From Actinomycetes bacterium (lineage in GTDB: Bacteria; Actinomycetota; Actinomycetes; Actinomycetales; Cellulomonadaceae), in contig JAEZZV010000017.1 in NCBI GenBank assembly GCA_023418375.1, positions 1 through 12,835 on the forward strand: a stretch of 12,835 nucleotides of DNA, in the 5' to 3' direction. Shown piece after piece: positions 1-9,125 of the stretch. A program made the translations under genes and the position numbers. Within the stretch, counting starts at the first letter, position 1. Every line of letters starts with the position of its first letter. Under the pieces are notes generated by a model. That model did no database searches. It was given only the letters and a program-made list of their open reading frames with translations, and was not told the origin of the DNA.

Positions 1-122
1 CCACCGGACCGCGTCCGGGCAGGTGCCTTGGCGGCGGGCTTCTCGCCGGTCCGCGCGGCGGGCGGGGTCGCGCGGCGGCCCGAGGACGGCTTGCGGGAGC
101 CAGACGGCGTGGACGGCGTCAC
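1..122 (-). CDS. N-terminus of a divergent gene running off the left edge (possibly glgE)
   Basis: Reading leftward from a GTG at 122-120, the frame stays open to the window edge for 40 codons, and 36 of them end in G or C. The peptide begins MTPSTPSGSRKPSSGRRA and continues rich in Pro, Ala, Ser, Arg and Lys, like the disordered N-terminal extensions common in actinobacterial proteins. There is no Shine-Dalgarno sequence, but TAGGTT lies 7 nt upstream of the GTG, the layout of a leaderless gene. No catalytic domain is visible, so the sequence alone does not identify the product. The inference of glgE (maltose-1-phosphate maltosyltransferase) rests on its position: in mycobacteria glgE is divergent from glgP. 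A different divergent gene, or a chance open frame, remains possible. Confidence 0.5.
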   Translation of the reverse strand, partial: MTPSTPSGSRKPSSGRRATPPAARTGEKPAAKAPARTRSG

Positions 123-129
123 GATCCCG

Positions 130-135
130 AACCTA
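130..135 (-). promoter_or_regulatory. Putative leaderless -10 element of the left-edge gene
   Basis: On the minus strand this reads TAGGTT, fitting the actinobacterial TANNNT -10 pattern. It ends 7 nt before the GTG at 122, so transcription would start at or next to the start codon. No convincing -35 hexamer is seen. Confidence 0.35.
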
Positions 136-282
136 CCGACCGCCCGCAGCTCGCGACATTCGGGGTCGCAGACGGGTGAACGTGGCACCGGCGCGCCCGT
201 CGCGTGGTGGCGCTCAGGCGGGCGGCGCGGTGGGGGCAGCGGGGCGGCGGGGGACAGGGGTTGCGTCGTCGCACGGCCAGAG

Positions 283-296
283 CGTAAGCGCTTGCA
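283..296. promoter_or_regulatory. LacI/CcpA-type operator, distal copy (O1)
   Basis: The sequence is CGTAAGCGCTTGCA, with the AAGCGCTT core and central CG typical of LacI-family operators. It shares 14 identical bases (GTAAGCGCTTGCAG, 284-297) with the copy at 428-441. It lies about 160 bp upstream of the left-edge gene and 190 bp upstream of glgP. The identity of the binding protein is unknown. Confidence 0.55.
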
Positions 297-362
297 GTCC
301 TCTGCCCGCGGGACCACGCGGTCCGGCCGGAGTTTCCCTGCGCCAGGCGGGTGAAACGCGCT

Positions 363-376
363 GTGGCGCTCGCCAC
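363..376. repeat. Perfect dyad GTGGCG-CT-CGCCAC
   Basis: Two 6-bp arms are separated by 2 bp, between the two LacI-type operators. It could bind a second regulator or be incidental in GC-rich DNA. Confidence 0.3.
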
Positions 377-426
377 GTGAGACGACCGGATTCTCGCCCC
401 TGACCTGCGCCGTCGCGCCCGAGGGA

Positions 427-440
427 TGTAAGCGCTTGCA
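427..440. promoter_or_regulatory. LacI/CcpA-type operator, glgP-proximal copy (O2)
   Basis: TGTAAGCGCTTGCA matches the LacI/CcpA-type consensus TGWAARCGYTWWCA at 13 of 14 positions. It lies 45-58 bp upstream of the proposed glgP start, just upstream of where a -35 element would sit. Paired with O1 it could support DNA looping by a tetrameric or bridged repressor, or site-specific control in response to a maltodextrin or glucose signal. The ligand is not deducible. Confidence 0.6.
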
Positions 441-472
441 GCAAGCCCTGGAAACGCGCATTCCCGACCGCG

Positions 473-478
473 TAGGGT
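473..478 (+). promoter_or_regulatory. Putative leaderless -10 element of glgP
   Basis: TAGGGT fits TANNNT and ends 7 nt before the GTG at 486. The same bases could serve as a weak Shine-Dalgarno (AGGG), so this reading competes with a leadered transcript. No clear -35 is present at the usual spacing. Confidence 0.35.
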
Positions 479-485
479 GCCCGCC

Positions 486-3080
486 GTGAGAGCTATCCGT
501 CGTTTCACCGTCCGCACCGTGCTGCCCCCCGAGCTGGTGCCCCTCGATGAGCTGGCGCACAACCTGCGCTGGTCCTGGCACGCGCCCACGCGTGACCTTT
601 TCGCCGGCATCGACCCGGCCCTCTGGACGCAGGTCCACGGTGACCCGGTCGCGCTCGTCGGCGCGCTCGGCCCGGACCGCCTCGCCGCGCTCGCCGCCGA
701 CGGCGAGTTCGTCGCCCGCGTGCGCGCGGCGGTGGAGGACCTGCACCGGTACCTCGCCGCGCCGCTGTGGTACCAGACCAGGGCCGTCGAGGCCGCGGGC
801 GGCGACGCCGCCGAGCTGCCGGCCGCCATCGCGTACTTCTCGCCCGAGTTCGGCATCACCGGCGTGCTGCCGCAGTACTCCGGCGGCCTCGGCATCCTCG
901 CCGGCGACCACCTGAAGAGCGCGTCCGACCTGGGCGTGCCGCTGGTCGGCGTCGGCCTGCTCTACGACGCCGGCTACTTCAAGCAGAGCCTCACGCGCGA
1001 CGGCTGGCAGGTCGAGTCGTACCCGCTGGCCGACCCCGACGGGCTGCCGCTCTCGCTGCTGCGCGAGGCGGACGGCACCCCCGCGCGGATCACGCTCGAG
1101 ATGCCCGGCGGGCGCACGCTGCACGCGGCGATCTGGAAGGCCGACGTCGGCCGCGTGCCGCTGCTCCTGCTCGACTCGAACGTGCCCGAGAACGACGACC
1201 TCGCACGGCGGGTCACCGACCGGCTCTACGGCGGCGGCGGCGAGCACCGGCTCCAGCAGGAGCTGCTCCTCGGCGTCGGCGGCGTGCGCGCCCTGCGGGC
1301 CTGGTCGCGCCTCTCCGGCGCCCCGGAGCCGGAGGTCTACCACACCAACGAGGGCCACGCGGGCTTCCTCGGCATCGAGCGGATCCGTGAGCTGGTCACC
1401 GGCCAGGGCCTGACGTTCGCCGAGGCGCTCGAGGCGGTCCGCGCCGCCACCGTCTTCACGACGCACACCCCGGTGCCGGCGGGCATCGACCGGTTCGAGG
1501 CGTCCCTCGTCGCGAAGTACTTCGACGGCGCCAACGCCGTCCCGGGCGTGCCGGTCGCGGACGTCCTCGCCCTCGGGGCCGAGGACTACGACGGCGGCGA
1601 CCCGACGCTGTTCAACATGGCGGTCATGGGCCTGCGGCTCGGCGGGCGCGCGAACGGCGTCTCGCTCCTGCACGGCGCGGTCTCGCGCGGCATGTTCAGC
1701 GGGCTGTGGGCCGGGCTGGACGAGGCCGAGGTGCCCATCACGTCGATCACCAACGGCGTGCACGGCCCGACGTGGACCGACCCCAAGCTCGCCGACCTCG
1801 CGTCGTCGCGTCTCGGCGAGGCTGAGCTCGCCGACGGCTCCGGCTGGCTGCGGACCGACGGCGTGGACGACCAGGCGCTGTGGGGCATGCGGCGGACGCT
1901 GCGCGCCCAGCTCGTGGCCGACGCGCGGGAGCGCGTCCGGGAGTCCTGGCGGCGGCGCGGCGCGAGCGGCGCCGAGCTCGGCTGGGTCGACGAGATCCTC
2001 GACCCCGACGTGCTCACGATCGGGTTCGCCCGACGCGTGCCGACGTACAAGCGGCTCACGCTCATGCTGAGCGACCCGGAGCGGCTCAAGAGCCTCCTCC
2101 TGCACCCGGAGCGCCCGATCCAGATCGTGGTGGCCGGGAAGTCCCACCCGGCCGACGACCAGGGCAAGCGGCTCATCCAGCAGCTCGTCCGGTTCGCCGA
2201 CGACCCCGAGGTGCGGCACCGCATCGTCTTCCTGCCGAACTACGACATCGAGATGGCGCAGACGCTCGTGCCGGGCTGTGACGTCTGGCTCAACAACCCG
2301 CTGCGCCCGCTCGAGGCGAGCGGCACGTCGGGCATGAAGGCGGCTCTCAACGGCGGCCTGAACCTCTCGATCCTCGACGGCTGGTGGGACGAGTGGTTCG
2401 ACGGCGAGAACGGCTGGGCGATCCCCACCGCCGACGGCGTCGAGGACCCCGACCGGCGCGACGACCTCGAGGCTGCCGCGCTGTACGACCTCATCGAGAG
2501 CCAGGTCGCGGCGCGCTTCTACGACGTCGACTCCCGCGGCATCCCGGTGACGTGGCTCGAGATGGTCCGGCACACCCTGGCCACGCTCGGCCCGAAGGTC
2601 CAGGCCACGCGCATGGTCGCCGAGTACGTCCAGCGCCTGTACGCGCCCGCCGCCCACTCGGGCCGCGCCCTCGACGGCCCCGGCTACCCGGCGGCCCGCG
2701 AGCTCGCCGCCTGGAAGGCGAAGGTGCACAAGGCCTGGCCGTCGGTCCGGGTGGACCACGTCGAGTCCGGCGGTGTCGGCGAGGTCGCGCAGGTGGGCGA
2801 GGTGCTGCACGTGCGCGCCTACGTCTCGCTGGGCGACCTCGCGCCCGAGGACGTCGCCGTCCAGGTGGCGTACGGGCGCGTCTCGGAGGCGGACGACCTG
2901 TCCGGGGTCCGGCTCGCCGACCTCGCCTGTGCGGAGTCGTACGAGGGCGGGCGCCACGCCTTCGCGGGCGAGGTGCGCCTCGAGGCGTCCGGTCCCTTCG
3001 GGTACACCGTGCGCGTCGTCCCGGCCCACGCGCACCTGGTCTCGCTCGCCGACACGGGTCTGGTGACGAACGCCGGCTGA
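486..3080 (+). CDS. glgP: Alpha-glucan (glycogen/maltodextrin) phosphorylase GlgP
   Basis: This enzyme removes glucose from non-reducing ends of alpha-1,4-glucans with phosphate, giving glucose-1-phosphate; it is cytosolic and PLP-dependent. The 864-residue product matches the actinobacterial GlgP type in length and order. The N-terminal region starts MRAIRRFTVRTVLPPE. YSGGLGILAGDHLKSASDLG lies at 131-150, NEGHAGF from 288, and a THTPVPAG block around H327. FARRVPTYKR is at 514-523, and GTSGMKAALNG contains the expected PLP lysine, K618. The start was set at GTG 486 because the family typically begins MxAxRRFTVR and TAGGGT lies 7 nt upstream. An in-frame GTG at 477 would add three residues. 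LacI-type operators upstream suggest control by sugar availability. The divergent left-edge gene may be its pathway partner. Confidence 0.95.
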   Translation: MRAIRRFTVRTVLPPELVPLDELAHNLRWSWHAPTRDLFAGIDPALWTQVHGDPVALVGALGPDRLAALAADGEFVARVRAAVEDLHRYLAAPLWYQTRAVEAAGGDAAELPAAIAYFSPEFGITGVLPQYSGGLGILAGDHLKSASDLGVPLVGVGLLYDAGYFKQSLTRDGWQVESYPLADPDGLPLSLLREADGTPARITLEMPGGRTLHAAIWKADVGRVPLLLLDSNVPENDDLARRVTDRLYGGGGEHRLQQELLLGVGGVRALRAWSRLSGAPEPEVYHTNEGHAGFLGIERIRELVTGQGLTFAEALEAVRAATVFTTHTPVPAGIDRFEASLVAKYFDGANAVPGVPVADVLALGAEDYDGGDPTLFNMAVMGLRLGGRANGVSLLHGAVSRGMFSGLWAGLDEAEVPITSITNGVHGPTWTDPKLADLASSRLGEAELADGSGWLRTDGVDDQALWGMRRTLRAQLVADARERVRESWRRRGASGAELGWVDEILDPDVLTIGFARRVPTYKRLTLMLSDPERLKSLLLHPERPIQIVVAGKSHPADDQGKRLIQQLVRFADDPEVRHRIVFLPNYDIEMAQTLVPGCDVWLNNPLRPLEASGTSGMKAALNGGLNLSILDGWWDEWFDGENGWAIPTADGVEDPDRRDDLEAAALYDLIESQVAARFYDVDSRGIPVTWLEMVRHTLATLGPKVQATRMVAEYVQRLYAPAAHSGRALDGPGYPAARELAAWKAKVHKAWPSVRVDHVESGGVGEVAQVGEVLHVRAYVSLGDLAPEDVAVQVAYGRVSEADDLSGVRLADLACAESYEGGRHAFAGEVRLEASGPFGYTVRVVPAHAHLVSLADTGLVTNAG

Positions 3081-3162
3081 CGTGCCTGAGCACGGACAGC
3101 CGCTGATGTGACGGGTGGGGCTGGTGGGGACGCTGAGGCGTCCCACCGGCCCCATCGGTCAC
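3081..3162. terminator. Tandem hairpins, likely bidirectional terminator for glgP and the FAD dehydrogenase gene
   Basis: One base after the glgP stop codon (itself 3078-3080) CGTGC (3081-3085) pairs with GCACG (3090-3094) around a CTGA loop. A much longer hairpin follows. GGGGCTGGTGGGGACGC (3117-3133) pairs with GCGTCCCACCGGCCCC (3138-3153) around a TGAG loop, with one bulged G and one G-T pair. The stem extends outward through GTGAC (3108-3112) and GTCAC (3158-3162). There is no clear U-tract on either strand, as is common for terminators in high-GC actinobacteria. Its place between two convergent genes fits two-way termination. Confidence 0.65.
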
Positions 3163-3187
3163 TCCCGTCCCCAACTGCGGCGGTCCG

Positions 3188-3200
3188 CGCTCGGCGAGCG
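3188..3200. terminator. Small hairpin downstream of the FAD dehydrogenase gene
   Basis: CGCTC (3188-3192) and GAGCG (3196-3200) form a perfect 5-bp stem with a GGC loop, about 50 bp beyond the stop of the minus-strand gene. It has no U-tract and may be incidental. The rest of 3163-3249 shows nothing recognisable. Confidence 0.2.
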
Positions 3201-3249
3201 GTCGCGCGGGGCGGTCGGCGGTCGCCGGCAGCAGGGTGGACCGCGCCGC

Positions 3250-4923
3250 TCAGGCCGTCTCGGCGGCCATCGACCGTCCGGCGACCCGGCCCGAGAAGAG
3301 GCATCCGCCGAGGAAGGTGCCCTCCAGCGCCCGGTGGCCGTGCATGCCGCCGCCGCCGAAGCCCGACGCCTCGCCGGCCGCCCAGAGGCCGGCCAGGACG
3401 GCGCCGTCGGGCCGTAGCACCCTGCCGGCGAGGTCCGTGTGCAGCCCACCGAGCGTCTTGCGGGTCAAGATCGAGAGCCGGACCGCCAGCAACGGCCCGT
3501 CACGCGGCTCGAGGAGCGGCCGGGGCGGCGCCACGCGGACGAGACGGTCGACGACGAAGCGCCGCGCCATCGCCGTCGCGACCACCTGCGGGTCCTTGCC
3601 CATGCCGGAGGTCACCTGCGCGTCGCGCGCCCGGATCGTCCGCCCGAGGGCCGCCGCGTCGATCCTGTCGGTGCCCGTGAGCGCGTTCATGCCCCGGGCG
3701 AGTGCGACGACGTCGTCGGCCCAGACGAACTCCGGCGACAGGGCCGCGAAGCGCTCCACCGGAGCGACGGCGCCCGGCAGCGCGCGCCGGACGACGCCTC
3801 GCACGTCCCGGCCGGTCAGGTCGGGGTTCTGGTCGGAGCCGGACAGGGCGAACTCGGTGCCCATGATCGCCTTGTTGAGGACGAACCAGGAGTGGTCGTC
3901 GCCACGGCCGACGACGTGCCGCAGCGCGCCGAGGGCGTCGAACCCGGGGAAGAGCGGCGCGGGCAGCCGCTGCCCGTCCGCGTCGAGCCACAGCGAGCTC
4001 GGGCCGGGCAGGATCCGGATGCCGTGCCGGCTCCAGACGGGGGAGTGGTGGGCGATCCCCTCCGGGTAGTGCCACATCCGGCCCGTGTGCACGACGTGTC
4101 CGCCGGCGTCGGCCGCCGCCGCTACCATCGCGCCGTCGACGTGGTCCGGCACGCCGGAGAGCATGCGCTGCGGCAGGTGGCCGTGGGCGACGGGCCAGGC
4201 GGCCCGGACGAGCTCGTGGTTCGCCCCGATGCCGCCAGAGGCGACGACGACGGCGTCGGCGGTGACCTCGAAGCGGCCCACCGTCATGCGCGACGACGGC
4301 GCGCCGCGCGGGGCGGGGTCGTCGGCGAGCACGTCGCCCGCGACGCCCGTGACGCGGCCGTCGGTCGTGACGAGCGACGTGACGCGATGCCGGAACCGCG
4401 TACGGAGCAGGCCGGCGGCCCGCGCCTCGCGCGCGGCCCGCACGAACGGCGCGCAGATCCCGGGCCCGGTGCCCCAGGTGATGTGGAACCGGGGCACCGT
4501 GTTGCCGTGCCCGCCCGCCGGGTAGCCGCCGCGTTCGGCCCACTGCACCAGGGGGAACCAGCGCACTCCGAGGCCGTGCAACCAGGCCCGGAGCTCGCCG
4601 GACGCGAAGCCGACGAACGCCTCCGCCCAGGCTCTCGGGGCTGCGTCGAGCGGGTCGTCGTCGGAGAACTGCGCGGAGCCGAGCCAGTCCGCCAGGGCCA
4701 GGTCTGCGCCGTCCCGCACGCCGAGGCGACGCTGCTCGGGGGAGTCGACGAGGAAGAGCCCGCCGAACGACCACCACGCCTGTCCCCCCAGGCTGGCGCG
4801 CGGCTCCTGCTCGAGGAGGACGACGCGGCGGCCCGCTGCGGTGAGCTCGGCGGCGGTCACGAGACCGGCGAGCCCGGCGCCGACGACGACGGCGTCGGCG
4901 CGCACGACCACGGTGTCAGGCAT
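3250..4923 (-). CDS. FAD-binding dehydrogenase, 3-ketosteroid dehydrogenase/fumarate reductase-like
   Basis: The product is a predicted cytosolic flavoprotein of 557 residues, resembling the COG3573 'predicted oxidoreductase' group (FAD-binding domain 2 superfamily). The N-terminal Rossmann motif GAGLAGL spans 15-21, and the following strand ends in E38 (VVLLEQE), the usual ribose-binding acid. Near the C-terminus GEASGFGGGGMHG and LEGTFLGG form the second FAD-contact block characteristic of the group. Length is normal and the gene looks intact. The substrate cannot be deduced: relatives are often annotated as steroid dehydrogenases without proof. No Shine-Dalgarno is seen; TACGCT lies 6 nt upstream of the ATG, suggesting a leaderless transcript. 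It lies 80 bp downstream of glgX on the same strand, so read-through from glgX is possible, but a metabolic link to glycogen is not evident. Confidence 0.85.
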   Translation of the reverse strand: MPDTVVVRADAVVVGAGLAGLVTAAELTAAGRRVVLLEQEPRASLGGQAWWSFGGLFLVDSPEQRRLGVRDGADLALADWLGSAQFSDDDPLDAAPRAWAEAFVGFASGELRAWLHGLGVRWFPLVQWAERGGYPAGGHGNTVPRFHITWGTGPGICAPFVRAAREARAAGLLRTRFRHRVTSLVTTDGRVTGVAGDVLADDPAPRGAPSSRMTVGRFEVTADAVVVASGGIGANHELVRAAWPVAHGHLPQRMLSGVPDHVDGAMVAAAADAGGHVVHTGRMWHYPEGIAHHSPVWSRHGIRILPGPSSLWLDADGQRLPAPLFPGFDALGALRHVVGRGDDHSWFVLNKAIMGTEFALSGSDQNPDLTGRDVRGVVRRALPGAVAPVERFAALSPEFVWADDVVALARGMNALTGTDRIDAAALGRTIRARDAQVTSGMGKDPQVVATAMARRFVVDRLVRVAPPRPLLEPRDGPLLAVRLSILTRKTLGGLHTDLAGRVLRPDGAVLAGLWAAGEASGFGGGGMHGHRALEGTFLGGCLFSGRVAGRSMAAETA

Positions 4924-4929
4924 GGGGCG

Positions 4930-4935
4930 AGCGTA
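4930..4935 (-). promoter_or_regulatory. Putative leaderless -10 element of the FAD dehydrogenase gene
   Basis: The minus strand reads TACGCT, fitting TANNNT, ending 6 nt before the ATG at 4923. This implies the gene has its own promoter inside the 80-bp gap after glgX. No good -35 is seen. Confidence 0.35.
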
Positions 4936-4949
4936 GGTGCACGTCGTCG

Positions 4950-4997
4950 ACCGGGGAATCCCGGTGCAGCCCGGTGGGGGCGGGACCGGGGCCCCGG
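4950..4997 (-). terminator. Hairpin and palindrome after glgX, possible terminator
   Basis: ACCGGG (4950-4955) and CCCGGT (4960-4965) form a 6-bp stem with a GAAT loop. Closer to the glgX stop is the perfect 12-bp palindrome CCGGGGCCCCGG (4986-4997). Neither is followed by a U-tract. They could attenuate transcription between glgX and the downstream FAD dehydrogenase gene. Confidence 0.3.
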
Positions 4998-5003
4998 ACC
5001 GCG

Positions 5004-7202
<2,199 letters not shown>

Positions 7203-7274
7203 AGGACAATACTGACGTACCGATGTGACCGCTCACGCCCGGTGCCGGCCGGGTGAACGCGCGGCGCATCGCGG

Positions 7275-7280
7275 TAGCCT
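7275..7280 (+). promoter_or_regulatory. Candidate -10 element for etfBA
   Basis: TAGCCT fits TANNNT and lies about 70 bp upstream of etfB. A weak -35-like GTGAAC is 16 bp upstream (7253-7258), matching TTGACA at only three positions. Unlike several genes here, etfB would then have a leader with a Shine-Dalgarno. Confidence 0.25.
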
Positions 7281-7330
7281 TCGCGGGGCCCTGTCGACGG
7301 GCCGGAGGGACGGGCCGGCGGCGCCCGACC

Positions 7331-7343
7331 GGGAGAGCTGAGG
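7331..7343 (+). promoter_or_regulatory. Ribosome binding site of etfB
   Basis: GGGAGAGCTGAGG contains GGAG 11 nt and GAGG 4 nt before the ATG at 7348. Either could pair with 16S rRNA. This supports that start codon. Confidence 0.5.
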
Positions 7344-7347
7344 TGCG

Positions 7348-8151
7348 ATGAGGATCGTCGTGTGCGTCAAGCACGTGCCCGACCTGCAGGCCGAGCGCCG
7401 GTTCACGGCCGACGGTCGCGTCGACCGGGAGGGCACCGACGGCGCCCTGAACGAGCTCGACGAGAACGCGGTGGAGGCGGCCCTGCGCCTCGTCGAGGCC
7501 CACGGCGGCGAGGTCACGGTGCTGACCATGGGGCCGGACGGGGCCGAGGACGCCGTCCGCCGCGGTCTGCAGATGGGTGCCCACCGTGCCGTGCGCGTGA
7601 GCGACGACGCGCTCGCCGGGTCGGACGCCCTCGCGACGGCCGGCGTGCTGGCGGCGGCCGTCCGCCGCCTGGGCCAGGACGAGCCGGTGGACCTGGTGGT
7701 CACCGGGATGGCGGCGCTGGACGGCCTGATGTCGGTCGTGCCGACGCTGCTCGCCGCGCACCTGGACCTCCCGCAGCTCACCCTCGCCGCCGAGCTCGAG
7801 GTCGACCCTGCGGGCGGCCCGACCGGAACCGTGCGCGTCCGGCGCGACCTCGACCACGTGACCGAGGTCCTCGAGGCGCCGCTGCCGGCCCTGGTCAGCG
7901 TCACGGACCAGGCCAACGAGGCGCGCTACCCGGCCTTCGCCGGGATCATGGCCGCCCGGAAGGCGACGGTCACGGTCTGGTCGCTCCCGGACCTGGGCGT
8001 GGCCGCCGACGCGGTCGGCGAGGCCGGGGCCCGCACGCGCGTGCTCGCCGCGACCCCCCGAGCGCCCCGCGAGCCCGTCGTGGTCACCGACACCGGCGAC
8101 GGCGGCGTTCGCCTCGCCGCCTTCCTCGCCGAGAACGGACTCCTGGCATGA
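7348..8151 (+). CDS. etfB: Electron transfer flavoprotein beta subunit EtfB (FixA)
   Basis: EtfB is the AMP-binding subunit of the heterodimeric electron transfer flavoprotein. This cytosolic carrier accepts electrons from acyl-CoA and other flavin dehydrogenases and passes them towards the quinone pool. The 267-residue product has the family N-terminus MRIVVCVKHVPD, the NELDENAVEAALRL helix, and the C-terminal signature region around VRRDLDHVTEVLEAPLPALV. It then continues VTDQANEARYPAFAGIMAAR, a near-invariant ETF-beta stretch, so length and order are normal. Its stop overlaps the etfA start (ATGA), indicating translational coupling and equal subunit production. The dehydrogenases served are not shown; the nearby FAD dehydrogenase is not a typical acyl-CoA dehydrogenase. 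Confidence 0.95.
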   Translation: MRIVVCVKHVPDLQAERRFTADGRVDREGTDGALNELDENAVEAALRLVEAHGGEVTVLTMGPDGAEDAVRRGLQMGAHRAVRVSDDALAGSDALATAGVLAAAVRRLGQDEPVDLVVTGMAALDGLMSVVPTLLAAHLDLPQLTLAAELEVDPAGGPTGTVRVRRDLDHVTEVLEAPLPALVSVTDQANEARYPAFAGIMAARKATVTVWSLPDLGVAADAVGEAGARTRVLAATPRAPREPVVVTDTGDGGVRLAAFLAENGLLA

Positions 8152-9113
8152 CCGCCGTGCTGATCCTCGCCGAGCACCACGACGGCGCCCTCCGCGCGTC
8201 GGCGTTGGAGCTCCTCACTGCCGCGCGGCCCCTCGGGCCCGTGCACGTCGCCTGGTTCGGCGCCCCGCCCGAGGACGTGTCGGCCCTGGCCGCCCACGGC
8301 GCGACGGTCGTGCACGTCATGGACGTCCCGAGCGCGGAGGCCGGCCTCCCGGCGTCGGTCGCGGTGGCGCTGGCCGCGCTGGCCGGCGAGCTCGGCGCCG
8401 ACGTCGTGCTGCTGCCCTCGGGTTTCGAGGCCAAGGAGGTGGCCGCCCGGATCGCGGTCGCGACAGGCGCTGCGCTCATGGTCGACGCCACCACGGTCGA
8501 GCGCGCCGACGACGGTCGCGTCGTGACGACCCAGCAGGCGTTCGCGGCCTCCTGGATGCTGCGCTCCGCGGCGACGACCGAGCGCGCGGTCGTCACGCTG
8601 CGTTCGAACGCGGTCCGCGCCACGCCGGCCGAGGCTCCGGCGGCGGGGGAGGTTCGTGCCGCGTCGCCCGCCGTGCCCGCCGACGCGCGGGTGCGGGTCG
8701 TCGAGCGCACGCCGCGCCCCGCGTCCGACCGTCCGGACGTGGGGGAGGCACAGGTCGTCGTCGTCGGCGGGCGGGGCACGCAGGGTGACTTCGCGCCCGT
8801 GGAGGACCTCGCCGACGCCCTCGGCGCCGCCGTCGGCGCCACGCGCGACGTCACGGACGAGGGCTGGATGCCGCACGACGTCATGGTCGGCCAGACGGGC
8901 CAGACGGTCTCCCCCCGGCTGTACGTCGGTGCGGGCGTGTCGGGTGCGATCCACCACCGTGGGGGCATGCAGGCCTCCGGGACGGTGGTCGCGGTCAACG
9001 CCGACCCCGACGCCCCGATCTTCGAGTTCGCCGACTTCGGCGTGGTGGGAGACCTGTTCGAGGTGCTGCCGCAGGCGGCCGCGGAGATCCGCCGGCTGCG
9101 CACGCAGGGCTGA
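8148..9113 (+). CDS. etfA: Electron transfer flavoprotein alpha subunit EtfA (FixB)
   Basis: EtfA binds the redox-active FAD of the electron transfer flavoprotein and partners EtfB. The 321-residue product has the N-terminal nucleotide-binding-like domain (MTAVLILAEH onward, about 1-185) and the C-terminal FAD domain. The latter starts at VVVVGGRGTQGDFAPVEDL and continues with GATRD (R233), QTGQTVSP (249-256), SGAIHHRGGM (265-274), VAVNADPDAPIFEFADFG and GDLFEVLP. The ATG at 8148 overlaps the etfB stop; only weak Shine-Dalgarno-like sequence is present, so coupling probably drives initiation. One oddity is that the usual ETF-alpha motif GAIQH reads GAIHH here: the flavin-side histidine (H270) is kept, but the preceding Gln is His269. 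The 3' end is only 12 bp from the stop of the convergent phosphotransferase gene. Confidence 0.95.
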   Translation: MTAVLILAEHHDGALRASALELLTAARPLGPVHVAWFGAPPEDVSALAAHGATVVHVMDVPSAEAGLPASVAVALAALAGELGADVVLLPSGFEAKEVAARIAVATGAALMVDATTVERADDGRVVTTQQAFAASWMLRSAATTERAVVTLRSNAVRATPAEAPAAGEVRAASPAVPADARVRVVERTPRPASDRPDVGEAQVVVVGGRGTQGDFAPVEDLADALGAAVGATRDVTDEGWMPHDVMVGQTGQTVSPRLYVGAGVSGAIHHRGGMQASGTVVAVNADPDAPIFEFADFGVVGDLFEVLPQAAAEIRRLRTQG

Positions 9114-9125
9114 CGGGGCGCCGGG

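Larger units (their letters stand above)
123..485. other. Divergent control region between the left-edge gene and glgP
   Basis: This 363-bp stretch carries no supported gene; the open frames crossing it are composition artefacts. It holds a putative -10 at each end (130-135 minus, 473-478 plus), two identical 14-bp operator copies 144 bp apart, a perfect 14-bp dyad at 363-376, and a small hairpin (GGACC at 311-315 with GGTCC at 320-324). The layout suggests common control of both divergent genes. Confidence 0.6.

Noticed and set aside
332..357. GTTTC ... GAAAC hairpin in the glgP upstream region as a riboswitch or attenuator
   Set aside because: The inner stem is short and the loop asymmetric. 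It lies upstream of the putative glgP promoter, so it may not be transcribed.
119..895. Minus-strand open frame of 258 codons overlapping the glgP 5' end
   Set aside because: It is antisense to glgP, low-complexity Ser/Arg/Ala-rich, and has no recognisable domain. It is typical of GC-rich mirror frames.
7225..7236. GTGA-CCGC-TCAC inverted repeat in the glgX-etfB gap as a CRP site
   Set aside because: The spacer between the arms is 4 bp where CRP/GlxR sites need 6. Short arms of this size are expected by chance.
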